Under the pieces are notes generated by a model. It saw only the letters and a list, made by a program, of their open reading frames with translations. It searched no databases and was not told the DNA's origin. Both the position numbers and the translations under genes were made by a program. A stretch of DNA of 60,000 nt from Symbiodinium natans (Eukaryota > Sar > Dinophyceae > Suessiales > Symbiodiniaceae), in assembly GCA_905221605.1 (NCBI GenBank), contig CAJNDS010002484.1, forward strand, positions 153,188 through 213,187, in the 5' to 3' direction. Shown piece by piece: positions 22,651 to 32,765 of the stretch; the stretch's first letter is position 1, and every line of letters starts with the position of its first letter.

Positions 22651-23667
22651 GGCAATTACAAGTAGGGTTATAAGTACCCTGAATAAGGTTAGCCAGTTGA
22701 AAGTATAGTTTCCCTACTTCTAGCCCCACTCACAACTACCCATGAACCTCCAAGTAGGGCTTAAAAATCAAGAGTTTGATCAGGCTTGGGGCGTTTGGTG
22801 CTGAATGCGCCAAGTCCTTACCTCAGTACCTTCCTGTCCATCTTCGCAGCATCAACCCTCAAATCCCGAATCAGAAACCGCCCCAGAGCAGCTCGAAACT
22901 CTGAGCAGAAGGTGCATCTCTCAACCCTGAACCTCTAAACCCGTGAACCCCTGAACCCTTGAACCCCTGAACCCCCTGAACCCGGAACCCTGGACCCCGA
23001 ACCCTGAACCCGAAATCAAAACGGAAAAGCAGGTGGTGGGGGTATTAGGGGCCATGCCTGAAAGTTGCCTCCGCCTCCCGAGCCAGCAAGGACCTGAGTT
23101 TGGGACGTTCCGCCTGTAGAGGCCCCCTTTTGGTGGGATCCCCTCTTAGAAAGGACCCCAAAGAGTCGGATCCCTGTTAAAAAGGACCCCAGGAAGGTAC
23201 CCCTAATTCCGGAAACCCCAGATATTGAGGATGCTCCCCCGAAAACAGCTCTTTCAAAGGGATTGTAGTACCCCCTAGTATCATCCCTCTTAAGGACTGC
23301 TAGTATAAGAGAAAACATCCCAAACCTAAGGTTTTGTTGAGGGGTTCCAAGGAGTTTTCAAGGGTATATTAGGGGGCGGGGGGTAAGGGCTTGAGCGGGC
23401 TTGGGTTTTAGATTGTCAAGGGGCTTAAGGGTTTTTGGCTTCTTGCAACCAAACCCCAAACTTTGCCCGAAACCCCGAGTCCTAAACCCAAAAACCATAA
23501 ACCCTAAAACCATGAACCCTAAAACCATAAACCCTAAACCCCACCAAGAGGACCCCATTCGAAGCTCAAGGGACAGCAAAGCCTGGCGCTCGGCGTGGGA
23601 CGACCTGAGAGCGGAGTCCTACAGAGTTCGGGCGCAGAGCTCTTACAAAGCGCGTCAATACCCTACT
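22651..23667. other. Non-coding DNA with partial MITE-like repeats
   Basis: Positions 22,660-22,756 carry GGGTTATAAGTACCCTG and end CCCATGAACCTCCAAG, matching the MITE-like family. Positions 22,940-23,005 are CCCTGAACCC variants. Around 23,260-23,320 lies CTTAAGGACTGCTAGTATAA, matching 26,335-26,375. No gene is supported. Confidence 0.5.
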
Positions 23668-23811
23668 CTTGAAGGTTCATGGGTAGTTTATACATGTAGA
23701 TTTCTAAGTATCCTAAATATAAAAAAAATAATAAATAACCAGTTTTCACCATTTATAGCTATAGTTGCCCTACTTATAACCCCCACTTCGAACTGCTCAT
23801 GAACCTTCAAG
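23668..23811. mobile_element. MITE-like hairpin repeat, CTTGAAGGTTCATGGG subfamily
   Basis: It starts CTTGAAGGTTCATGGGTAGTT and ends with the inverted AACTGCTCATGAACCTTCAAG (144 bp). The interior is AT-rich. It shares ends with 35,070-35,194 and differs by A/G from the TTGGAGG copies. Confidence 0.7.
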
Positions 23812-25400
23812 CACCAAAAACCTGAACCCCAAACCCTAGACTATCAGAGCCACTCCCTGGTCGGGGGTAACCCCACCTCCCAACCCTGGGTGCTTCCCCC
23901 CCACCTTCCCCCCACCTCCCACCCTCCCCGCCCCTCTGCGTGGAGTGGCCGGGTTTTGGTGTCGGTCTACGGTTTCGGTGTAAGCTTGAGCTTCAGAGTT
24001 GGGGGCGCCTTGTGGGGGGGGGGGGGGGGGGTTGCAGGGTTTATCGAGCTTCTTATTGGTGGCTTCCCTGGTTGAGGCTATCATGTTTCACCAGGGTTCG
24101 GCTGTACAAGGCTTAGCGGGCTTGGAGGGTCAAGGGCTTCGGTTCGGGCTTTAGGGTTGAGGGTGGGCTCAGTAGGGTTGAGGGTTTCAGTTTCTGGTGG
24201 AGGGAGTCTGCGTTTGTGGGCAGGTTGGGTTTGAGGGTTTTCGAACTCGAGGCCTCCCCAACGCCCTCTTGACCTATTTTGGGGTTGGCCGTAACGAAGG
24301 CACTTTTCACCCGACCAGGGCTCTGAACTGTCTGAACTGTCTGAGCCACGGAGCGCCTGAATCCCTCGAGAGATCGCCGACCCCAAGACAAAGAGTAAAA
24401 AAGACAGCGTTTCGGGTCCAGGAATTGGGGTGGACCCTCACAAGTGCCAGGCCTGTCATGCTCCACCTGAACCGGCCGAAGGTATGCGCCCACTTTTGGC
24501 GGGTCCTCGTGCCTGGGTGTTGGGAGGGCCCTGGGCCTCACCCCCCAAAACCCTGAGGCTCAAGTCCTAGGCGCTCAGCGCTACATGTTTTAGGGTTTAG
24601 GGTTTAGGGTTTAGGATTTAGGGTTTAGGGTTTAGGATTGAGGTATAGGGTTTAGGGATGGGAGTTCAAGGCTCCTGAACCCTTGACTCACGATTGATGA
24701 GAAGCCCTTGGATTTCGGGCAGCTCAGGTTCTCCGGCTGATTCTTTTTGTTTCGGGCTTGAGTTTGATGGAAAAAGCACACAACCCCACGAAAAGCTGAA
24801 AAAGCGCAGGATAACGTCAACACCAGCAACTTCCGAAACTTGAGGGGCAAGGCGAAGATGGGATCAATGAGGTACACAAACGCCCAACGCGCTCGAAAAA
24901 AAATGGGTGTATAGGGTTTGGGGTTTCGGGTTGAGGGTTTGGGGGTTTAGGGTTTGGGGTTTAGGGTTTAGGGTGAAAGAGGGAGGGAACCAGGGGTAAG
25001 TAGAGGGGGGGCGGGTTTTCGGGCCGAATCCCGGTTAGAGTACCCTGAGCCCAAGCCACTCGCCAAATGAGCTCATAGAGCCCCTGAACCCCCTTGAATC
25101 ACAATAACCCAAGTTGCGGGCGCCGCAACGACCCTTGCTGAGCTCTTCTTAGGGAACTTGATAGAAGTTGTCATACTACCAGCGTTTTCTATGATACAAA
25201 GAATCAACACCCTTCTCATGGTAACTGCATTTACGTTCTTTTAACAAAAACCTTCAACCCACAAGCCTCAACCCTAAACCATAAACCCTAAACCTTAAAA
25301 CCCCAAAACCCTCAGTGAGCCTGGCTGCTTGACCCCACACAGACGGCCTCGGCCCGGCACCAGCGGGGGCAGCGTGTGAGCCAGCCACCCCACAATCCTC
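23812..25400. other. Non-coding DNA with telomere-like blocks
   Basis: Blocks lie at 24,588-24,655 and 24,906-24,985 (TTTAGGG with GTTTGGG variants), and a poly-G run near 24,016-24,031. Overlapping frames at 24,081-24,556 on both strands carry no domain. Confidence 0.45.
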
Positions 25401-25562
25401 CACTTGGAGGTTCTTGCGGGTAGTCAGGGTTCTAAATACCCTGTTTAGGGTTTCGGGTTTAGGGGTTTTGGGCTACTTGGAGGTTCATTTGGGTAGTTAT
25501 AAGTAGGGTTATAAGTACCCTGTTTAGGGTTTAGGGTTTCGGGTTTTAGGGTTTGGGGTTTA
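25401..25562 (+). repeat. Tandem MITE-head plus telomere unit, two copies
   Basis: CTTGGAGGTTC followed by GGGTAGT, a short interval, TACCCTGTTTAGGG and TTTCGGGTTT occurs twice, from about 25,402 and from about 25,472. The telomere-like part is joined to the MITE head at the same place (TACCCTG|TTTAGGG) in both, so MITE head and array were duplicated together. Confidence 0.7.
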
Positions 25563-25676
25563 GCGCCCATAAACCTAGGATGAAGTGGGGGCTATGCAAG
25601 CATTGTTCTTCACAAGGCGTCGACAATGTTGGCAGCTGCAACTTTCCGGGTAGTTTGGTGTTTTTTCCTTAAGCCC

Positions 25677-26102
25677 TAAACCCTCACCCTAAACCCTAAA
25701 CCCTAGACCCGTTTAGGGCTGAGGGTCGTCTGTGAAGACGGCTCACTGGCCGCCAAAGCTGACGGAACGCTGCTGGCCAACAGTGACAGCGCGGCCTCCG
25801 CCATGCGGCTGGATTGTAGAGTTTTTGGGTTTAGGGTTTTAGGGTTTTAAGGTTTTAGGGTTTTAAGGTTTTAGAGGTTTAGGGTTTTAGGCGCTAGGGT
25901 TTAGGGTTTAGAGTTCAGTGAAGGTTGGGGGTTTTACACACTTCTGGGTTTCTGGGGGTTTGGGGCTTTGGGGGCTTGGGGGGCTTCGGGGTTTGGGGGC
26001 ATTTCGCGGGTTTGAGGGCTGTGGTCTTCGGCTCGAAGACTCCCTAAACCCTGAACCCTAAACCCTAAACCCTAAACCCTAAACCCTACACCCTGAAACG
26101 AA
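25677..26102. repeat. TTTAGGG, TTTTAGGG and CCCTAAA blocks
   Basis: CCCTAAA units occur at 25,677-25,712 and 26,043-26,098 on opposite sides of a plus-strand block (25,830-25,915) that uses GTTTTAGGG/GTTTTAAGG octamers. Confidence 0.85.
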
Positions 26103-26186
26103 GGCCTTTTGAGGATCCGGGTTTTACGAAAGGTGGGGAGTTGCCGCTGCAAGGCGAAAGACAGCAAGCGCAACGGGAGCTATCAT

Positions 26187-26375
26187 TTGGGATGTTCCCC
26201 CTGTTTAGGGTTTAGGGTTTAGGGTTTGGGGTTTAGGGTTGAGGGTTTAGGGCTTAGGGTTTAGGGTTTAGGGTTGAGGGTTGGGATGTTCCCCCTTGTT
26301 CTAACCGTCCTTAATAGGGACTATAACAGGGGGTACATCTTTATTAAGGACTGTTAGTATAAGGGGGAACATTCC
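26187..26375. repeat. Hairpin repeat with telomeric insert between 16-bp duplicates
   Basis: TTGGGATGTTCCCCCT occurs at 26,187-26,202 and 26,281-26,296. The 78 bases between are TTTAGGG/TTGAGGG/TTTGGGG units. After the second copy the sequence continues TGTTCTAACCGTCCTTAATA and ends AAGGGGGAACATTCC, the inverse of its start, giving a MITE-like hairpin of about 95 bp. The array therefore sits in a duplicated terminus of this repeat. Confidence 0.75.
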
Positions 26376-28026
26376 AAGCTAACGTATGCTAACGTTCAAA
26401 ACAATGACATACCAGTGCTTTTTTGCTGGTCATACATAGAACATCGTAGCAAGAGAAATAGCAGGCACAGCCAGAGCAAGAGTGGGGAAGCGTCTGCCTG
26501 GCTCGCTCGAAGCATCCACGGAGGCGGCATGAGCTCTGGCTCCCGACCCTCCAGGTCCAGCAGTGCATCCTTCGTCAGGGATGCACCCAGGCTATGTTGG
26601 CGCTCCAAGACTGGGTCGCGTAGCTGAAGGGCTCGGCCGCTGGGTTCGCTCCATCTTGCGCGCCGCAGGGTGCGCAGAACAGGGCGCAGGCCGTGGCGTC
26701 GCAGAAGCTGTTGGCATTCCTAGGAATGGGAGGGCGCCCCACATTGCGGAACCTGATGACCTACAAAAGGCCACACAAACCTTAAACAAAGCACGGATAT
26801 CGGAAGCCGAGCTGCAAAAGGCTCACGGAGCTGGTGCGACACAAGGCAATCGCAAGCAGTCACGGCGAGACCAGTGGGTCGGCGGGCCTCACTCAGCAGG
26901 CCCAAACTACTATTTGCTTACGAATCCCCCAAAAACAAAAAATCAAAATACCTATATTACCCTTATAAAGAAGAATATTTTTCGTTTGTTTAAGGGTTCT
27001 TAAGCAATTGGTAATAAAGGGCTCCGGGAGCGCGAGGGTTTAAGGGGGGGCTTTGAGGGTTGAAGGTCTTAGGGCTTAGCAGCTTAAGGGTTTGAGACCT
27101 CAACGCTTTAAGATGCTTTAAGGGTTTGAGTTGTGAGACTTAAGGCCATGCACACACTCTGGCCCTCCAACCCAAAACCCAAGGCCTAAGATTGGGTTGC
27201 AAAGTATGCCTACCCCGCCTACAATCCTACTCACACCCATAAACCTTCTAGTAAAGCCAGAAGCCCTCGCCCATCGTCTTCTCTAGGCACCAGCGGGCCT
27301 CCAACTCCAGTGCAGGCTGCATGCAGTCTCTTACCTCGGCTGGAAAAAAGTTGGACCCTGAAAGCCCAAAGACCCTGGTGGGGGTTTTAGGTTGAGGGCC
27401 TACGCAATTAGGTCTGCTTTTATTGGGCCCGCTCGAGGCCAGTCATTGCCCTCCTTATCCTGCTGGTATTAAAGTACAGCCACCCATGAACCTTCAAGAA
27501 GCCCCCAACCAAAAGCCTCAGCGGCCCTAAACCCCAACCCAACCCTTCTTTTAACTGTACTTTTTACACTTATATCGCATCAACCTAGAAACCTATAACC
27601 ACTTATGACGTATAACTTATAACTTGTTGTACAACCTTCAACATCAAAGCCCCAAAAAAGCCAAAGGTGCGCACGCCACGAGGCTCGCCGCCACTCTCCT
27701 CGCCTGCGGTGCCCGCGCCGCGGCGGCCAAGGCCCCGAAGAGCTCGACTACGGTGACGGTGTCGCTCCTTCTCTGGGCTTTTGGGTGATCCGTCGGCTCT
27801 CCGGTCTCGGGCCCCGGGGTTGAGAAGATGATCCGTGGGGTCGGTTTGAGAAGCTGCATTCGAGCTTCTAAAGCGCCTTGGCTTTTCAGGACATCTTGGT
27901 TGTAGAGCCCAGGTGTACTGCTTGGGGCTGCGTCTCGGCCTGGAATGATCTGGGCCAAAGCGTTCGGATTTGCAGTTTTCAGGTTTTAGGATATCTAGGG
28001 CCAAGCTTGGAGTGTGATTCTTGAGA
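26376..28026. other. Low-repeat non-coding DNA downstream of the PPR gene
   Basis: Overlapping frames at 26,396-27,003 and 27,603-28,055 have no domain. Positions 27,470-27,497 end CCCATGAACCTTCAAG, a single MITE-family terminus. No gene is supported. Confidence 0.4.
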
Positions 28027-29268
28027 CTAAGCCCCGGCATCCCCAACGCGAGCACACAGGGTCCTCACGTCGACGTGCGGCATCCAGTGAAAGACAGATA
28101 TTGCCTGCTGCCACTGAGATCCACGCCGCAACGCCCCCAAGCAAGCATTGAAAGAGATAATGTCCGGAAGAACGTGCTGAGAGAGCATCGTCGAAAGTAG
28201 TAGCGTAGCATGTTCCCACTTGGTGCTCCTCTGACAACAACTCAGCAGTGTGTTGTATGTAGCAGTGGTACAACCTACGCGTGAGCGAGCCATCTGCCAA
28301 TACATAGACATCGCAAGCGCCCACTGCGCGGACTTCTCACATGCCTTCAGGACGGCATTGTAAGAAACTGAGTCTGGGTCTACTCCGCTTGACGTCGTCA
28401 ACATGTGCAAGCACATCTCCCATTGAACTGCCTCTGCACAAGCTGACATTGCCGCATTGAGCGCAACAACGTCAGGCAGCACGCTCCGACGCTGCATTCG
28501 GCCTAGCTCGTCCAAGGCCAATGTCCACTGCACAAGCTTTGCGCACGCGTTGAGGACAGCGCTGTAGGATATCACATCGGGTGATGGCCCACGGCTTGCC
28601 TCCATGCACCTTACAAGTTGGAGCGCCTGGTCAAGTTGCGCCGCCTCGCCGCATGCGTGCAGGCACGCATTGAAACTGACAAGGTTAGGTGTCACGGGGC
28701 TGCCTTTCAGCGAAGCTTGTAGCACTGACACTGCCAGCTGCCACTGCTCCGACCTCTCCAAACTGCTTAGGAAGGTGTTCAGAAAGATGGTGTCTGGAAG
28801 TGGTCGAGCAGCCTGCAGATCATAAAACAAATCGAAACTCCACTGCCAGGCTCTGGCCATCGAAGCCACCGCCACATTGCTGAGAATTCTGTTAGGACGA
28901 GTCTGGCGTAGAAGCCACAGCGACAGCCCCCACGTCCTGGAGGATCCAAGTGCTGGCGTATAGCTTTGAGCATCGGGTCGCATTGCAATGCTGCACATCC
29001 AAATCAGCATGCTGATAGTACGGTACCAGCTTTCCCTCTGTCCCGACAGGCTCATGGCAATGTTGCAACAAACAAGCGAAAGCTCCACTGAAGCTTCCTG
29101 AATCTGCCAGAGGAAGGAACACGCCAGTTTCCAGGCACTTGCCTGGCATGCCTGCAGCACTGCACCGCAAGAAACCGCATCTGCTTCCAGGCGGCTTGCC
29201 TGCAACCCATGGTAGGTGGTCACCGCCTGACAACTTCTTTTGGAGGTCCTAATGATCAATGCTTGCAT
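28027..29268 (-). CDS. Pentatricopeptide repeat (PPR) protein
   Basis: An intron-free frame of 413 residues begins at an ATG (29,266-29,268). About eleven degenerate 35-residue repeats are visible from the recurring V/I-S-Y/F-N-A-x-L-x-A-C core: VSFNACLHACG, ISYSAVLNACA, VALNAAMSACA, VSYNAVLKACE, ATYNTLLSCCQ, ISFNACLGALR and weaker ones upstream. Each is followed by a W-containing helix such as QWALAMSMYWQM. PPR proteins bind single-stranded RNA, usually in plastids or mitochondria, and act in editing, splicing or stability. Dinoflagellates have large PPR families with this SQWQQA-style helix. No clear transit peptide is seen at the N-terminus, and the last repeat is followed by only some twenty residues, so the gene may be trimmed at both ends. 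No neighbouring gene suggests a partner. Confidence 0.85.
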   Translation of the reverse strand: MQALIIRTSKRSCQAVTTYHGLQASRLEADAVSCGAVLQACQASAWKLACSFLWQIQEASVELSLVCCNIAMSLSGQRESWYRTISMLIWMCSIAMRPDAQSYTPALGSSRTWGLSLWLLRQTRPNRILSNVAVASMARAWQWSFDLFYDLQAARPLPDTIFLNTFLSSLERSEQWQLAVSVLQASLKGSPVTPNLVSFNACLHACGEAAQLDQALQLVRCMEASRGPSPDVISYSAVLNACAKLVQWTLALDELGRMQRRSVLPDVVALNAAMSACAEAVQWEMCLHMLTTSSGVDPDSVSYNAVLKACEKSAQWALAMSMYWQMARSRVGCTTATYNTLLSCCQRSTKWEHATLLLSTMLSQHVLPDIISFNACLGALRRGSQWQQAISVFHWMPHVDVRTLCARVGDAGA

Positions 29269-29980
29269 TTCGACTACACATGGGACAAGCTGTAGGTCAA
29301 CTCCAGCTCCACAAAGGCAGCACCACGTCCGTGAACTGGATCCCGGAGCACTCTCATAAGAGATGCTCGCGTCTGCCTACCCCCATGCTAAGGACCTAGT
29401 GGCCAACAGGGCATGAGGGTTTATGCCAAAGATGACCCGGCCCCGAGCTGTCACACATCAATACTGCAGAAGTACACATCAACAGTTGAAGCCAAACATC
29501 GAACTCAAACGCTAGTGGGAATGCCCGAAACCCCGAACGACCCTAAGCCCTGCACCCTCTGGCGGGGTCCCGTCGGCCTCTCGCCACTGGCCCCGACGGC
29601 CCGCGCCCTGGAAAAGGGACGGGCGTGGGGGTTTATGCGCAGCTGAATTCGGGATTTTGTCCCTATGAGGACGTATAACGTGCAACAGTAAGGGTGCTGC
29701 CGAAGCCCCGTGGCCAGGTATCATCATGACCGAAGAAGCATCAGAAAACAAATGAAATATAAAACCCTAGGCCCGGCAGGGCGCCTGAATGGTCTTGGTG
29801 GCCAAGCCAATCGGCGAAAGTCGGGAAGGATCAGCACGCATGGCTGGTGTGGGGACTCGTGTAGACTTGTCTCACCCGGCATGCGCTGTGCCCTTAGCCC
29901 CATGCAATCCTTTAAGCCTCCACCCTGTCTTGGACCTGGTGCTGAAGGTCAAGCATGCTTGTGGATTTCGGGTTTCGGGC
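29269..29980. other. Unique DNA upstream of the PPR gene
   Basis: This is the presumed 5' flank of the minus-strand PPR gene. No promoter motif or spliced-leader acceptor could be fixed. Short overlapping frames have no domain. Confidence 0.35.
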
Positions 29981-29981
29981 T

Positions 29982-30178
29982 GAAGGTTTAGGGTTTAGGG
30001 TTTAGGGTTTAGGGTTTGGGGTTTGGGGTTTAGGGTTTAGGGTTTAGGGTTTAGGGTTTAGGGTTTAAGGTTTAGGGTTTAGGGTTTAGGGTTGAGGGTT
30101 TAGGGTTTAGGGTTTAGGATAGGTTTAGGGTTTAGGATAGGTTTAGGGTTTAGGGTTTAGGGTTTAGGGTTTAGGGTG
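29982..30178 (+). repeat. TTTAGGG array with TTTAGGATAGG higher-order units
   Basis: About 28 units. Near 30,115-30,140 the phrase TTTAGGATAGGTTTAGGG is repeated, a small higher-order duplication inside the array. Confidence 0.92.
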
Positions 30179-32280
30179 CGAATAGAGGCTCCGAGACGTG
30201 CAGAGAGCTCTGAAACAAGCATCATGGACCTGGCGCGCGCGCACGTTGGAGCCGGGACTGCGAAGCTGAGCGGTCGTCGGCTGCTACCGGCAAGGGCCCA
30301 GAATTTAGCTTGATGTTCAAAAAGCCTAAACCCAAAACCCTAAACCCAAAACCCTAAACCCTAAACCCTAATTCGTATTCCTGTGACCCTACCAAAACCG
30401 AAAAAAAATCCCACAAAATCTAAGCCCTTCTTCTTGTTGAACCCGGAGCTTGCAAGATGCTGGGTGCTAAGCAACCACCAGCGTCAGAGGCGTCTTGAGG
30501 TCGGATGTGAAGTAGGGTTTATATTTCTTGTACCCCCAAAAGGCCACCCGGTATATACACTCACCAATCTTAAAAGGGAACCTGATATACACTCACTAAA
30601 AATAGAAATATATGCCCTACTTCAAATGAGTTTCAACATTCGGGTGCGGGGGTTCACGGCTTTGATGAACAGCTTCCATGGGCAAACGCTAACACAAAGC
30701 AGTTGAGGTGTGGCGGTAGGATTGAGATGGAAATGGCATCAAAACGTGCTTGATGTCGCCACGGCTTTGCTCATCCGCTGGAGCGAGCGCAGATATATAA
30801 AAGATCTCTTCAGCAGAGCATATCTGCTAGGTGCAGACAACCCTGGAAACGGTGCAGCCCTGTCTGCAAACTACCTTCACTTTGCAAGGTGGACTTGGAC
30901 ACTGCTTATGCTGCTCATGATGCTGCTACACGCTGTATCCGGACATTTATGGGGAGCGATGCGCCTTTCCATCCACACTGCCATTAACGAGATTGAAATT
31001 GGTTGATGCACTTTGCCTGCAGCTTGATCTCAGAAGTCTTGCTGCTTCCGAACACGGAGGAACATCGAGGAGCCTTGTCCTCATTCGTCCGGCACAACCG
31101 GTGGCACCAGGCAGAAGCCAAATGCAATGAGAACCTGAAGAAACCAGAACACGTGTCCGGGGCACTGTGGGGATCCTCCCGGGTTTGAAGGCTAAGATCA
31201 CCCCAGCCAGAGAGAATGGCTGTGCTACATGCAGGCAGTGCAGACAAGCAACGAGCAGCAAAAAAAAGGTTGCGCTGAGGTATCCGATCGTGTCTGCCAG
31301 CGGGTTCTCCTGAGCCAAGTGCAGGTCTGGGAACTATGGAACAGCTCTCAATCCTAAATCCCCAATCCCCAACCCCAGACCACGGCCCCCAAGCAACAGT
31401 TCCTGAACCAGGGAATCCCAAACCCTAAAGACTTAAACCTCAGGCAGAGCGCAGCCATGCACCCTGGCCCGAGCTCCTTCCTCCAACGACCTCCACCAAC
31501 CCTCAAGCCTTCCTTTGCCGGCTTTGCCGGCTTGTGGGGTGTCAGGCTTATGCATTCTGAAGGCTTCTGAAATTTTCGGATCTCTTGCGAGCTCGCCCGG
31601 TCCTCAAGCTTAGGGATGATGTCGCGGAAGATGATGGCAGCAAAGTTGTCCACCGCCTGCCCCCGGGAGCTGTCGGGCGCTTCCGACATCTTCAGGCAAA
31701 CTCTTTGCTGGCTTCAGGTGTCGGGCTGGTGCACCTCCATCCGCCCCATTTCTGCCTGCATCTGCTTCTTGGTGAGGCCAAGTCCTGTGCCAAGTGGGGT
31801 TCAGGGATTCGTGTCCAGGGGATACCGGGATCCAGGGGCCTAGAGCGCTGGGATCTAAGGTGCTGCAGGAAGTTAGTTTTAAGTAAATTTTAGGTATCAG
31901 GCCGTCTTCTGCTTCTGTGTTTGCACACATGGTAGCTCTCTCTGTCAGGATCCTCGTCTGCCTCCTTATTGCAATACCTGACTCGCGCAGTACCAAGCCC
32001 AACCGGGACCCCCATCTCGAGAACCCAGGCGGACATGTGGTGAGTAGGGCGATGATACAGAAGCAGTACGGGGGTCAAACCTGATTAGTGCTAGGAGGGC
32101 CTTGTTTCACATCATTGTGGAGCCGCCTTCATCATGCAGAAGCCCTACATGCTGGGAACGGAAGCAATCGACATGGTCCAAGCAACCCCGCAAGCTAATC
32201 CTACCTCAAGTTATCATCAACAGAAGTCATCCACTCCCAGGGGCCCCAAAACAATTTGCAAGACGCTTCTTGCTACACTA
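30179..32280. other. Low-repeat DNA, no supported gene
   Basis: It holds CCCTAAA/CCCAAAA units at 30,325-30,370 and then mostly unique DNA. Frames such as 30,710-31,006 (plus) and 31,610-32,002 (minus) overlap others and have no recognised domain. Multi-exon genes with short exons could be missed here. Confidence 0.35.
30512..30600 (+). repeat. Dispersed repeat, copy 2 (first copy at 6,145)
   Basis: GTAGGGTTTATATTTCTTGT and the following CCCCCAAAAGGCCACCC, CTCACCAATCTTAAAAGGGA match 6,145-6,267 apart from the missing AT expansion. Confidence 0.7.
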
Positions 32281-32321
32281 CAGTGCGCATATTGTATGTA
32301 TATATATATATATATATGCAG

Positions 32322-32391
32322 ACATACATACATACATACATACATACATACATACATACATACATACATACATACATACATACATACATAC
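32322..32391 (+). repeat. (ACAT)n microsatellite
   Basis: About seventeen ACAT units, preceded by a (TA)n stretch at 32,297-32,317. A weaker ACAT/ACGT run lies at 32,946-32,985. Open frames with repeated YIHT or VCMY are translations of the repeat. Confidence 0.95.
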
Positions 32392-32510
32392 GTGCATGGG
32401 TGGTTGTCAAAATTCGCCTCGGCTTCCTGCCGAGAAGCGTCTGGAACAAGCAGACCCGGATCGGGCCTCCTTCCCCCTAACCCAACCCTTCCCCCCAAAC
32501 CAGATTTTCT

Positions 32511-32716
32511 GATGCCACCCCCCCCCCCCCCGCCCTGTGGGACCCCCCCCAATCGCTTGGAGGAGCTGCAAACCGATGCCGTGGAGGGTCCCGCCTGTCG
32601 GCGGCTCCTACAGGGGGAGTGCCTCAAAACCCCCCCGCCCCACCCAAACCAACCCAACCAGCTCCCACCCCCCCAACCCCCCCACCCCCCCCCCCACCCC
32701 CCCACCCCCCCCCCCC

Positions 32717-32751
<35 letters not shown>

Positions 32752-32765
32752 ACCCCCCCCCTTTG
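32511..32765 (+). repeat. Extreme C-rich tract
   Basis: Positions 32,518-32,531 and especially 32,665-32,761 are almost pure C with single A's (CCCCCCA). Frames of poly-Pro or poly-Gly through it are artefacts of composition. Confidence 0.9.

Noticed and set aside
30710-31006. 98-codon plus frame with a hydrophobic stretch
   Set aside because: Other frames overlap it at its 3' end and no domain, signal peptide or splice context supports it.
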